A stretch of DNA of 64,000 nucleotides from Cunninghamia lanceolata (taxonomy: Eukaryota > Streptophyta > Pinopsida > Cupressales > Cupressaceae). The DNA is taken from assembly GCA_027924645.1 (NCBI GenBank), contig BSBN01000187.1:10434001-10498000 (forward strand), read 5' to 3'. The translations under genes and the position numbers were made by a program. Below, one piece after another: positions 23,850 through 36,900 of this stretch; position 1 is the first letter of the stretch; each line of letters opens with the position of its first letter. Under the pieces are notes generated by a model. The model was given only the letters and a program-made list of their open reading frames with translations. It was not told where the DNA came from and did no database searches.

Positions 23850-25590
23850 TGATGCAGAGGAAACGCAACAGAAGCTTACAAATAGGATGGAAAAACCATT
23901 AATCCACTAGCATGTTAAAATCCTGGACATGCAGTATGTAATACCTATCGGCTTATCATCATCATCATATTTCTTGCTAACACAGACAGCATCATCATAT
24001 TTCGAAGAGACATGAAATATCCTCCTGCTAACTACTGTTCACTTCCTTATCGCCTTTCACCTTTCGCCTGTCAGCAGCATCATCATATTCGACTATCAGC
24101 AGCATCATCACATTCGGCAAGTGCAAACATCCTCCTGATGTTCACTGTTCATCTTACCGCCAAACTCTATCTTCATCATCATAATGTTTAGCATCATCTT
24201 CACCCTTCGTCGGTAGGATATGAAATATCCGGTTCCTCTCATATATCCTCATGACGTTATTCCTTATGCACCTGATGCTTACGTCACCCCGATATCCGAC
24301 TACTCAAACAACAGTATCAGGATATGACTTATCCGGTCGTATTGAAACATCCTGATGATGTTAACCAAACTTTATGCCGATGACTTATGCCGATGCCAAA
24401 ACACTTAGCGACAGCAGGATAAACTTGCATAGGGTGATATTCGCAATATCCTGATGACGATGACGTCACTTGCACCCGATGATGATGTCAATGCACCTGA
24501 TGATGATGTCAACAGGATATAAGACACTTATATCCTTCGCAACATGATAATGAATATCTGATGATCTTTTCAATATCCTGATGATGACCTTTCCGGTCCT
24601 TAGCCAAAAAGTGAACTTTCACTTCTGTATGCGATAGCGATATGCGGACGATGGATACACACGAAAGGTGATCTTGACGATGATATATACACTAAGTATA
24701 TATCCAACCTATATCATCCTGATGCATTCAAAACATACAGTCTTCATCAGCTTCATAACCTGATCCGGATAGCGATATACTCGAAGATGACGATACGATT
24801 CACTCTGTCTGGAAAAGCACATGCAGATCCCTGTATATCCGTCAGCTGCATGCAAACTCACAGAACTGCACAATTTTACAAAGAAAACATGATGGTCAGG
24901 CCGGGTCACCTTTAGATCAAAACTTAACAGTTTATCTTCCTAAACCCTAGCACATGAGGATGCTAGGTTGATTCATAGCATGCTACCAATTGATCTCCCA
25001 CACAATGAAATGCATAAACAGAAAACTAAAATACAACCTAAACTAACATGCATGACCATTCCACCGATTCACAGAATCAACCGGTGGAAGGGTTGAAAGA
25101 ATCCATTAACCTGTAATCAGAACAGAAATCAAAACATAAACAGCTGATAAACTAGATAATGCAATTGATGAGATCTTATTTAGATGAAACATAAATGTCC
25201 TGTTTCTACAATACTATCGAACAACAATGTTTCACAATGTCTGGCCTGATCTCTGGATCTCACTCAATCACCCGTACAACATAACATAATTACTACTCTC
25301 TGTCTTATCTCAAACCCTAACTGATCTGAGTTATTTATAGCAATATCCTACGAGTACTACCAACTCGATTCCCAGCGGCTGGGAGCTTCCAAGCAGCTGG
25401 GAGAAGACAGCTCAGACAAACTGATAACAAACTCTAACTACCTGCACATTCTCCTAAGCTGATCTAATACACATGCATTGGTCCAATGGACCTTATTACA
25501 TTATGAAGTCAAACATGCTAAAACTAGACTAATGTCCTGTCATGCGGACAATGAACCTATATCCTGTCTTGTAGGGGTGCTCCTGCACCA
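23850..25590 (-). repeat. 5' LTR of B
   Basis: Same length as the 3' LTR (1741 bp), about 97.2% identical, with nearly all differences being transitions and no indels. TGACGTCA is kept at 24461-24468. Confidence 0.95.
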
Positions 25591-25595
25591 TGGGC

Positions 25596-25832
25596 TTATT
25601 CATTGAAAAGGCTATGATCACTAAAGGAGCTATCAAGCTATACAAGGACACACCTACCTCCAATTACACAACGGATAAATCAAAGTTTTGGACCAAGAAC
25701 AAGAATGTGGTCAATGATGGGGTAGTGGATGCCAAGGTGGAAACTCCCAAGCAAAAACCCATATTCACTCTCAAGGGAGAAACAAACAATGGTACACTCA
25801 ACAAACCACCCTCTCGGGAGCCTAGACCTTGG
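25596..25832 (+). pseudogene. Element A gag, part 2
   Basis: Continuation of gag between insertions B and C, starting LFIEKAMITKGAIKLYKD and running open to REPRPW at the C target site. The frame matches part 1 once B and one TGGGC are removed, and matches part 3 at 33189 once C and one CTTGG are removed. Confidence 0.85.
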
Positions 25833-26923
25833 TGTTGATAACTGAGAAGGGGTGGGGTGAATTAGTTATCCTACTATTTTCTTCTTTCTTAACTTTCTTA
25901 ATAATCAATACAGCATTAATCCAAATAAGCAAACATAACTATGAAATGGAATTACACATGAGACAATATTTTTGACGTGGAAACCCTGTTAAGGGAGAAA
26001 ACCATGGGGTGATTAACCCAAGATTGTATTCTCTGTTAGAAGAATGGAAATACAAAATGGCACTTGCCAATTAGGGCTCACTGCCCGAGCACACTGCTCA
26101 CAAGAAGGCACACTACCTACAAGAGACACACTGTCTACAAAAGAGTGTTATACAATACTTGAAATGATTGGTAGCATCCACATATGCTAGGGTTCAGTTC
26201 TGGTTAGGCTCAATACATTGATCTACTGTACTTCATCTTTCCTCTTCTCTTATGCTGCTTTCCTTTCACATACCAAACCTTCCTTACTATTTCTACTCTG
26301 CTCTACTTTTATTCACACATTAATAACAACTTCTACACTTCTCACAACTAAATTCATCATGTATATATATCCGCACAAGTGATTTCATCACCTTTCTAGT
26401 CGGCACCCGGAATAGTCAATCTTTTCACAAACTTTGATCTATCGGCTGAATCCTTGCACACCAAGTAATGCGGATCAATGATATACTTGTGGAAATCATT
26501 AATCATGTTGGCTAAACATAATTCATGCCTTCATAACCTTCACCAACATCAGTAACACATCTGGAATAATGTTTGATGTTCTGCCAGTCAGTTCTTCCTC
26601 TGTTCATACTGTCACATGAGAACCTGACATTTAAACATTCATAACTCTTTATCCTTTTCACACCGGAGGCTCAAACCTTGGAATCTATCAGTCAAGAGAC
26701 TCCTCTTGACTTCCCCAAATCTGCACTTCACCAAGATACTTCCTCTGAGAGATCCGGACCTATCTGTCAGACCCTGCCACATGCTCTGTTCTTGTTTACC
26801 GGACCACAACATTCTTCACTCTGACTTCCGGTAGAGACATATCATGTCCTACGGATGTGTGGGATGAACTTTGTTGCCATCAATGACAACATTCATGAAT
26901 CCATATAGTGTCTCTTGCCAACA
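25833..26923 (-). repeat. 3' LTR of C (1091 bp)
   Basis: Minus strand runs from TGTTGGCAAG to TTATCAACA. It contains a conserved TATATATA near 26356-26364, a candidate promoter TATA on the minus strand. Confidence 0.93.
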
Positions 26924-26925
26924 AT

Positions 26926-27076
26926 CTCCCCTTTTGGCATTGATGGCAACACTTAGTGAAAAATGACTAAGTGTTTACACTATGCTCCCCCTTGGCTGAT
27001 GCTCTATTTTTATATACATTTTTCAGAGCTCCCCCTTAGTTGGATTCCTCATTTTCACTACTCTTCACTCCCCCTT
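26926..27076 (-). promoter_or_regulatory. Four purine tracts and a hairpin beside the 3' LTR of C
   Basis: On the minus strand AAAGGGGAG-type tracts lie at 27076-27068, 27037-27029, 26994-26985 and 26935-26926. The last directly abuts the LTR and is the primer for plus-strand synthesis. Between the last two is a perfect 10-bp stem, AACACTTAGT/ACTAAGTGTT (26948-26957 and 26966-26975). Repeated polypurine tracts of this kind are a known Sirevirus feature. Confidence 0.8.
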
Positions 27077-27165
27077 TGACATCAATGGCAAAGGGTAGGG
27101 TCCGCATACCAAAATTTCCAAAAATAGTCTATACATATTCGCATAGGTGTATATACAAGTTGTAC

Positions 27166-30100
27166 TTACATATACTTAAGTATGTCTGCAAAAGTATTCT
27201 TCAACTGTACAACTTCTGTCACCCAACTCTGCTTCATCCTATCCAAAATTGAGATGTGACCACTCAACAGGAATGAAAAATCTTCTGTCCTCTTGAGATC
27301 TGTCGGATCATTGGTCCGGGTGGTAGTCTGAGCATCACTTATGGCCTCATGCATGGCCTCTAACTTAGGGATGATGATCCTTCTAAGTTCACCCATCCGA
27401 CTAATTATGTTATTCCTTTCCTTCTCAAAATTCTTTATTGCATTTGTAATTGCAATAGTCTGACACTCTTGATTTACTATGGAGGATGAGAGAGGATCAA
27501 AACTTTGAGACAAACTTAGTAGTTTATCCTCTTGCTCTTTTATTTTCTTTTCAATCTCCACTGTTGCTTTGGACCAGGAAATACAAAATTTGTATACTTC
27601 TCTGCCATCTTTAAGAGCATTTTCTAGGCTCTTTATCCCAATATTCATATTTCTTCTATCATTAATGATCAACCCTTGTACCTCTGAGAATCTCTTATCC
27701 AAAAACTCCTTTCGGACCTTTTCTTCAGCTGACTTCTCTAGAGAATCAAAATGTGTGCTAACACTATTGACTAGAGTTTTGAGATTACCGGATGAGGAGG
27801 CTGTGGGATCCTTCTGAAATGATGGCATAATCTTTTCTAGCACTCTGGAAGCAACTTCTATCAACTCACAGTCTTCCATGTGTGACTTTAGGAGTTTTTC
27901 TTTAGCCTTTGCATTAGCGAATGAGGCTATCTTCATTGTCTGTACCGGAGAAAGTGAATCAAAATTAAATGGTCCTTGTAGAAGCTCCGATTCATCAATC
28001 TCCATTATTTCTTTGTTCAAGAATTCTTGGACAGTTTTTGTAGTGTCTCTTGCCAGAGACAGATGTTTCTTCTCTTCTACATTCTTAGGGCTGTCCCTTG
28101 GAGCTTTCTCTCCTTCTACATTCTTACCACTAGTAGTTGTGGTTTTCTCTATTGGGGTCTTCTCTCCCTCTACAACCTTGGTACTATCAACTTCTTTTTC
28201 CTTCACTCCTGCTTCTTTCTCCTATATTCTGTCTTCTCCTTTAGATCTGGAAGCTATAGGGGAAACCAGAGGAGAAATGTTAGTCTATTCAGGGCCCACC
28301 TCTTCTGTCATTTTCTCAGTAGATTCTTCTGCAACATTAGTGGTCGAGGGGTCAGTACCCAAGTCCTCTATAATTAGAATGTTGAATTTCTTAAAAGCAT
28401 TCCAAAGGATCTCTTTGGTCTCTTTTGCCACTTTGTCAGTTTCACCAAGCATTAGCTGATTCATCCTAGCTTTGCTCTAGAACTCATCCTTGCAATCTTT
28501 GAATACCATATTCATTGTCTTGGGATCAATTGAAGGAAATAGCTGAATTGCTATCTGTTCCCGGATCTCAAGATCTTTTGCTCGAGCATTATTCTTCCTC
28601 ATTTCAAGCCTTTTCTCTAAGCTTTTGGGTATTAGAGAGATAATTTCAATAAAAGCTTTGTTGTAAGTGTTCAAAAACTGAACTGTGGCTTCCTCTAGAA
28701 TCTGTTTATCTGCTTCATTATAATCATCATAGAATTATGTTAAGGGTGCAGGTTTCCATCCATAGTGACTGCTTTTACTACAACATCTAAGGATAGAGTG
28801 GGTTTTTCAACAAATTCCTCTTCCTTCTCTTCTTCTCCTTGACCAGTAGAGTGGTCACCGGATGATTTCTTCTTCTTCTTCAGTTTCTTTATCTCCTCTT
28901 CTGATTCGGTTTCCTCTTCATCTCTTTGACTGGCATAAGCCCTTGTGGCTTTTATCTTTGATCTTTTCTCTCCTTTGCTGGATGCCTGGACTTCCAGTTT
29001 TGATGTTTTTGAGCTTTTGGCTATGACAGGTGTAGATCTCTTTGATGATCTGGTTTGGGTTGAGGTTTCTACCGGAGCACTTTCCTTTCTTTTCTTTTCT
29101 GCCTCTTTCTTCTCTTCCTCAGCCCTTTGCTTCTTTTTCTTGTGGGCATCAAGTGCCTCCTTTGAGATGCCAAGGCCTTGGGCAATATTTTCTACTTCTT
29201 TTCTCACCTTCCTCTTGATTTTAGGTTCTCTGAGTTGCACATGAATCTTTACACTCAGCTCCTCAAAGGTTCCAAATCTTTCTACTTTTGAGTCCTTTGG
29301 CTGACTGAGCATGTGTTGAACATGCAGCTCTACAATTTGTTTATCAACTTCATACCCCATAGGCATGATCTAGACTGTCCTTGGCTCTACTACCTCCATT
29401 AGGCATTGATCAGTGTCTATCATGAAGCACACTATATCTTTGTATTTCTCAACTACTGATTTGGGGATTCTTTCTCTGATTTGCATTGTATTTTGAAATT
29501 GCTTGAAGTAACCCCACAGAGCTGTATTCCTTGCCTTAGCATCCCCAAGTTCATGCAAGTAGTCTCTGATCTGAATTGCTACCGGTTTGTCATTTTGCCA
29601 TACCCATCCATTTGATCCAGGTAGCTCATTCATGAAGTAGAAAAATAGACATAGTATTAGTCCACCATATTTAAAGGAATTTTTCTTGTCCTTTTTGATT
29701 TTCTATATGTTTTCCATTAATTGGCTCAAAAGAATTTCACAGAGATCATATTCTGCATTCTTTCTCAGCATCTCATAGGCAATATATACTGTAGTTCTGG
29801 ATACTGAATTCTCCCTACTGGAGTGATATATCTTGTATCCTATTATCATAGATGCAAACTTGACATCTGGGTTAGTAATATCTTCAATGGTCATTGCCCT
29901 CTTATCAAATTTTGATCTAGTGGCCTTAGTTACAATGTTGTTTTTGACAGATTTGAGGACAGGTATCCCTCTGGAGGAGTATAAACCAGTTACTGCCCTA
30001 ATTGCCTCCTTTGTGATCTTGCAAGGTCTGTTCAGACATAGGAAGTTATCATGCACCCTACTCAATACATACCAGACCCATTCATCTTCTTCAAAATAGG

Positions 30101-30386
30101 GGAAATGAATGAACTGATCAAAATGTTTCTCCTGGATGCCCTTATATTCTGGTTTAAGCTCAAAAGTATCATCTATCAATTGTTTGTGATAGATGTCTCT
30201 CAGTTTGAATTCCCTAGACTCTTCAATATTTGCATGTATGTAAACCCTAATGTCTTCTGTGTGCAAAACGCCATGCGGAACACTAGAGAATGCTCCTAGG
30301 GGATCTACCTCCAATGATTTGTATGGATGTTTCTTGAATTCAGGGCGGGGCCTATTAGAGATCTTTACTATATTCAGAGTATGCAT
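27166..30386 (-). pseudogene. Element C copy of the large uncharacterised frame
   Basis: Homologous along its length to the 1028-codon frame in D (44832-41749). It opens MHTLNIVKISNRPRPEFKKH and ends QLKNTFADILKYM. Frame is kept from 30386 to 28740, with in-frame stops near 29700, 29634 and 29367, then shifts once between 28740 and 28675 and continues in a single frame to 27166, with stops near 28477 and 28220. The Lys/Glu-rich middle and helical C-terminal half are conserved with D. Function is unknown; see D. Confidence 0.8.
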
Positions 30387-31025
30387 CTTTCAAAGCTTTG
30401 CAGAGAGATATTGAGAACGGAAAATACCTTTTGCGCCTTTCAGTTCACGTAGTTGGCCAGATTGATTTCTGGATGAATTGACTTCTACAAATGATCTTCG
30501 ATGAAGTTGTGGAATTTTTTTGCAGAGCTTCACTTTTCATTTCTTCTTGAATGCAGAATGAACAAGTGATTAATGAAAAAACCCTTATATTGCTCCGCAA
30601 ACCCTAATGTCAGGTTGCAATAAATGCTCGACCTAAGTTATTCTGATTTGCCTTATTTGGATGACTTGGAGAACTGGATCAATCCTGATCTTTAAACATC
30701 ATACGGATCTTCCAAATCTTTACCATAGTTTGTTTGGATGTTGCCCTTATGAACCCTTCAATCCGCAACTCTTCTTGTGCCAGTTCTGGCACCAATTGAC
30801 TGGCTAGGGGAACAAGGTTTTCTTTATGTCTCCCCCTGAGCTAGAGCTCACTTTTTAATTTCTGGAAGGAATATCAGCACCAGAGTCTTGTGTGGATCCA
30901 ACCTCTACATGCTCTGTACTTTTCTTCACCCAAATCTTGTTCATCTCACTTTTAACTTCATCCGCATTCACTTTTTGTTTCCCCTTATCTTGATTCTGAT
31001 TATGATATACCGGACCTCTTTTGTC

Positions 31026-32031
31026 CTAATTCTTTCTTCTACAAAATTTTGCAATATGACTGGATCTATTGCAAATTTGGCAAATAACATTTCTTTGCAT
31101 ATTTGATTGATATCCTCTTGATCTGCATTGATTAGCCATATGACCTATTCTATTGCATGCAAAGCATCTACCATTGAATGATTTGTTCATTTGCATATTT
31201 CTGCATTCATGAGATTTGTGACCATACCTTTTGCAGTTAAAACATTGTCCGGAGAAGGATGAATTAGTCTGATTCATTCTCTTTCTGCACTGATTAGCTT
31301 TGTGACCAAAGTGTGTAGTTGTGGCAGTATCCATTGAAGGATGGATATCTTTGAGCATTAAGCTGTCTTACCAGAGGTCTTCTAGACCTATTCCTTGGAT
31401 TTTCTGATCCAAAATTCTTCTGACCAGATCCGGAGATATCTCCTTTCTCATATCCCAAACCACACTTGTCATCTACCTTCTTTTGATTTCCAAAAAGAAC
31501 TTCAAGTTGAGCAGAACTTATCTTGAATTTCTCTTTATACTCATTTGTTGTTTGAAGATCCATTTTGAGAGAGACAATTTGATCCTCAAGTTTTTCTTCA
31601 GTATCTTTAGCATCTTCAAGATCAGATTCAAGATGTCTAATAATTCTATCCATCTGGTGGCAATCTTCTGATTTCTCCTTGAGAGATTATCTTAGATTAT
31701 CTTCAGTTTTTCTTTTCTCTTCAACTTCTTGGGTAAACTTCATGACTCCTATTCCATTTCATGTCTTACCATAATGATTTCTTTTGATAACTTTTCACAC
31801 AACTCGGTTTTTTCCTTCAACTCTTCATTTGCATTATTTGCTTCACCTTGTCTTGCCAATTGCTGAAGCAGCTCCTTTCTCTTTTTCATAGAGACTTAAT
31901 TTGTCTTTTAGTTCTCTCATGAAATCATCAGCCTGTTTGAGTCTTTCCTTTAATTCATTGACTTCAGAGTTTGACTGTTCAAGATCATCAAGGGCAGTCT
32001 TGAGTTGCTCCCTTAAACCATATGTATCCAT
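31026..32031 (-). pseudogene. Element C Gag-like coiled-coil and zinc-knuckle frame (broken)
   Basis: It starts MDTYGLREQLKTALDDLEQS at 32031. The coiled coil is split by frame changes near 31845-31680, and a further shift near 31320-31358 precedes the knuckles CFNCKRYGHKSHEC, CFACNRIGHMANQC and CQICNRSSHIAKFC. The last knuckle keeps its final Cys, which D has lost. It binds nucleic acid by analogy with Gag zinc knuckles. Confidence 0.8.
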
Positions 32032-32096
32032 TTGAATTCCCAGATCTTCCTCAAGCTCTTAGGCTCTGTTAGGAGGAACTTAGCTTTGATACCAAT

Positions 32097-33183
32097 TGTT
32101 GATAACTGAGAGGGGGGTGAATCAGTTATCCTACTATTTTCTTCTTTCTTAACTTTCTTAATAATCAATGCAGCATTAATCCAAATAAGCAAACATAACT
32201 ATGAAATGGAATTACACATGACACAATATTTTTGATATGGAAACCCTGTTAAGGGAGAAAACCACGGGGTGATTAACCCAAGATTGTATTCTCTATTAGA
32301 AGAATGGAAATACAAAATGGCACTTGCTAATTAGGGCACACTGCCCGAGCACACTGCTCACAAGAAGGCACACTGCCTACAAGAGACACACTATCTACAA
32401 AAGAGTATTATACAATACTTGAACTAATTGGTAGCATCCACATATGCTGGGGTTCAGTTCCGGTTAGGCTCAGTACACTGATCTGCTACACTTCATCTTT
32501 CCTCTTCTCTTATGCTACTTTTCTTTCACATACCAGACATTCCTTACTATTTCTGCTATGCTCTACTTTTATTTGCACATTAATAACAACTTCTACACTT
32601 CTCACAACTAAATTCATCGTGTATATATATCCGCACAAGTCATTTCATCACCTTTCTAGTCGGCATCCGAAATAGTCAATCTTTTCACAAACTTTGATCT
32701 GTCGGCTGAATCCTTGCACACCAAGTAATGCGGATCAATGATATACTTGTGGAAATCATTAATCATGTCGGATAAACATAATTCATGCCTTCATAACCTT
32801 CACCAACATCAGTAACACATCCGGAATAATGTCTGATGTTCTGCTAGTCAGTTCTTCCTCTGTTCATACTGTCATGTGAGAACCTGACATTCAAACATTC
32901 ATAACTCTTTATCCTTTTCACACCGGAGGCTCAAACCTTGGAATCTATCAGTCAAGATACTCCTCTTGACTACCCCAAATCTACACTTCACCAAGATACT
33001 TCCTCTGAGAGATCCGGACTTGTCTGTCAGACCCTACCACATGCTCTATTCTTGTTTACCAGACCACAACATTCTTCACTTTGACTTCCGGTAGAGACAT
33101 ATCATGTCCTGTGGATGTGTGGGATGAACTTTGTTGCCATCAATGACAACATTCATGAATCCATATAGTGTCTCTTGCCAACA
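32097..33183 (-). repeat. 5' LTR of C (1087 bp)
   Basis: Partner of 25833-26923. A primer site of iMet type, damaged (ACCAAAGC-like, TGATACCAA on the plus strand, about 32084-32094), lies just inside it. Confidence 0.93.
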
Positions 33184-33188
33184 CTTGG

Positions 33189-33964
33189 TTTAGTTCAAAT
33201 CCAAGGAGAAAATTCACACCATTGGGTGAGTCTCAAGAGTCTGCACTAAGGAAGTTGTTGGCTAACAATGAAATTTCTCTACCACCAACAAGTGATTATG
33301 AGCCTATAGTCAAACCTCCCTACTGGAAGGACACAGACTATTGTGAATATCATTAAGGAAGGGGGCATACAACTAACAACTGCATCCACCTCAAAAATGT
33401 CGTACAAGATGTACTAGATCAGAACCAGGGAGGGACACAACAACATACCTCCAATGAATCTCATGTGGCCTATAGGAATCCACTTCTGAATCACAATAGG
33501 CCACATAACAACAACAACGACAACAACAACAATAATTGTAACTGGCCAAATCAGAACAGCGAGACTAGTAATGCCAACTATGCAAGTGTGCCATTTGAAT
33601 ATACCATAAATTGCATTTCTAAGAAAATCCCGCAAATCAATGTCATCTCACCCAACCAACAATTAGGACCTAACAGAACTGGTTGTAGTATAATTACCCA
33701 CAATGGTAAAGTCACGCTCAATACCACCCCTCCAAGGTCATCACTTTCTCCATCCAACTTTCACCAGTATAATGTCATAGACCAATTACAAAAAACTTTG
33801 GCCCACATTTCTATCTTGGAGTTGTTGTGTCTATCCTTGTCCCATAAAGAGATCCTCAAAAAATCCTTAGTGGAAACCACTGTCCCCACTAATTTGGCCC
33901 AAGAGAAGTTTCAGACCATGGTAGGTAATCTGACCTCCTCCAACACCATATCATTTACCGAGCA
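33189..33964 (+). pseudogene. Element A gag, part 3, with zinc knuckle
   Basis: Resumes after C with FSSNPRRKFTPLGESQESAL. The zinc knuckle reads CEYH, stop, GRGHTTNNC (about 33345-33390), the CCHC form usual in Tat-type Gag, with the stop at 33354. An Asn-rich stretch (near 33507-33540) and linker lead to protease without a clear boundary. Confidence 0.8.
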
Positions 33965-36900
33965 AGATGACCTCTCTATATCTCAACCCCATAACACCCC
34001 TCTACATATCATCTCCTTCATCCACAAACACCGCATCAAGAGGGTCCTCATTGATGGGGGTGCTAGTTTAAATATTTGCACATTAAAGCTAGTCCTTGCA
34101 CTGGGGTTCTCCGAATAGGCAGTTGATCCAAGGAGGAAAATTACCATCAAAGCATATGACAAGGAAGAAAGAACCACAAAGGGAACAGTTGTCCTACCCA
34201 TTCAAGTGGGACGAGTAATAAAAGATGTGGTGTGTCAAGTCCTTGATCGGGAGCTTGCTTATAATATCCTACTCGGGAGACTATGGATTCACACCATGAA
34301 GGCTGTCCCCTCAACCTGTCATCAATGCATTAAATTCCTGCACAATGGCAAGCAAGTCACCATTCAAGGCGACCCTGACCCCTACCAACACTGCAATTCT
34401 TTCCGTGCAAAACCTGAGTGTGTCATACCCAACAACAGAGCATATATTTCCCTTACCCCACAGTATGATCATACCACTGAAGCCTCCTCATCAAGGTCCA
34501 AAGAACAGAAAATTACCATAAAAGAAAGTGGATTGGGGGAATACTCCATTGAGCACAGCCTCAATCTTGCCAAGATGCCTTTGTCTCCTCAATGTTTTGG
34601 CAAACCCAAACATTTTCCAAAGCTGTCTGCTCCTCCTGTAGCCCTTGCAACTCCCTTTGTAAAATGGGGGACCTTATCTAATGAAACGGAGGAGAAAGAT
34701 CTCCTATAATGGCTTTATGCTGAAGAAGAGAACACAACGCAAGATCTGCCTAGACTCCCAACAAAACTCTACGGGCGAGGTGAGACTATTCTGCATAGGA
34801 TGGGGTACGAAGGACAAGGCCCCATCGGCCTCAGAAAAGAAGGAATCATTGAACCTATTCAACCTTCTTCATCCTCATCAGCTAGAAACACAAGTGGCCT
34901 AGGATACAAAGGCAAGGGCAAAGCTAAGGAAAATGCTTGCCTTGTAGAAACAATCCAAACACTCCAAGTGGATAGCGACATAGATTCAAATGAGTATGAG
35001 TGGGACGAGCTAACAGAGAACTCCTACGATGACAAAGAGGTTGACACCATCCAAACTCTTAGCCCCTACCATGAGATACAAACGCAACGGAATAGACCAC
35101 TGGAGTCTAATTTGCCCATCCCTGAGATTATGGCTTTCGAGGAAAGTTTAAATTCCATTGCAATAAACAACTTGGAGGAAAGTACCACCCTGAACACTAC
35201 CCCCGCCAATGCTCCTAACATTTCCATTCACACCATCAATGAATGAAGTATAACATCCGACTCCCTTCCCCTCTTGCACCCTGAGCTTATTGACTGGGAT
35301 CTGCAAGGAACTCCCCAACTAGATATGTTCCAAAACGACGATGCTTACATTGATTATATGGAACTTAGGGACCACTTACCTAAGGGAGATCATAAAGCTG
35401 GTTTTTCTATTGAACTAAATACTGTGGCTTACTTCAGGGAGGGTGCCAAGCCTTCTAGTCGCAAAAATATCAAGATCAAAAATAGATCTGACAGTGAAAA
35501 CTGCCTTGTGGCAGTGTCAGATCACAAAATAGTAAAAAGAAAGGATGTATCCGAAGGTGAAAACCCAACTGTGGCACCTGACGATGGAAAGCTTGACACT
35601 CTCCCTAGTGATATGTACCGGGAAAGGTCACAGATCATTGTAGAACCAACAGAGCCCATGAATATTGGAATAGAAGAACAATCCAAGATTATCCACTTTG
35701 CCAAATCTCTCACACCACCAGAGAAAACTAAGTTTGTGCCATTATTTAAGAAGAAGAGAGGCAGCTTGCTTGGTCGTATGTAGACATGCCAGGTCTAGAC
35801 CCAAACTTAATTCTACATCACCTACCATTGGATCCAGGAGTAAAACTAGTAAAGCAGAAGCTGAGAAAGATGCATCCTCACATAGCACTTTTGGTCAAAG
35901 AAGAACTCAAGAAATTGCTGGATGTGGGGTTCATCAGAGCCATAGATTACCCAGAATGGATATCCAACATCGTGCCAGTGTCCAAACCAAATGGCCAAGT
36001 TTGACTATGCAATGATTTTTGGGACTTAAACAAAGCATGCTGCAAGGATGATTTTCCATTGTCAAACATTGATATCATAGTCGACCTAACTGTAGGACAT
36101 ACAATGCTATCACTCATGGATGGATTCTTAGGGTATAATCAAATCAAAATAGCACCAGAGGACCAACACAAGACAACTTTTACTTGCCCATGGGGTACCT
36201 TTTGGTAGAATGTCATGCCATTTGGGCTAAAAAATGCAGGTGCTACATATCAACGAGCTATGACAACTATATTTCATGACGTGATGCATGTAACAATGGA
36301 GGACTATGTCGATGACATCCTAGCAAAATCTCTCACAAGAGACTCACACCTGGATGTGCTAGAAAAAGTCTTTCAAAGATTGGACCAATTCCAAGTCAAA
36401 CTAAACCCAAAGAAATGTGTGTTTGGGGTAACATCGGGCAAGCTACTAGGCTTCATCATGTCAGCAAATGGAATACAGGTAGACCCTGCCAAGGTCAAAG
36501 CTATAATGGACATGCCACCGCCCAAGACTCTAACTTAGTTGAGATCCCTATAGGGCAAGCTGCAGGCCATCTGTAGATTCATATCATAGCTGGTAGACAA
36601 GTGCCAACCTTTCAACCATCTCCTACATAAGAACATTCCATTTAGGTGGGATGAGCGGTGTGAAGAGGCATTCAACAAGCTAAAGGAGTACCTTATGAAT
36701 CCACCCATTCTCATGCCTCCGATCCAAGGAAAACCTCTAATTCTCTGCATATCTGCTACACCTACTGCTCTTGGAGCACTTCTAGCTCATCAAGATTATG
36801 AGAACAAAGAAAGAGCCATCTACTACATTAGCCAAACCTTAGTGGGCTATGAGTTGCAATACTCACGAGTAGAAAGATCATGTCTCGCGGTAGTTTTTGC

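Larger units (their letters stand above)
17380..25590 (-). mobile_element. Ty3/gypsy chromovirus element B, complete, nested in A
   Basis: Two LTRs of equal length (1741 bp; 17380-19120 and 23850-25590) differ at about 49 sites (2.8%) and are flanked by the perfect target duplication TGGGC (17375-17379, 25591-25595). On the minus strand the order is LTR, iMet primer site, gag, zinc knuckle, protease, RT, RNase H, integrase, remnant chromodomain, polypurine tract, LTR. Coding frames are long, with a handful of stops and one clear frameshift, so it is fairly young. It sits in the gag of element A, antisense to it. Confidence 0.95.
25833..33183 (-). mobile_element. Pol-less Sirevirus-like element C, nested in A
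   Basis: LTRs 25833-26923 and 32097-33183 are flanked by the perfect target duplication CTTGG (25828-25832, 33184-33188). On the minus strand: LTR, iMet-type primer site, broken coiled-coil plus zinc-knuckle Gag-like frame, 1-kb-codon class open frame, repeated purine tracts, LTR. No protease, RT, RNase H or integrase is detectable. It is the same family as D (40425-47822) but more decayed. LTR differences are about 5%. Confidence 0.93.

Noticed and set aside
27878..28459. 193-residue plus-strand Ser/Phe-rich frame
   Set aside because: Shadow of the large minus-strand frame of element C.
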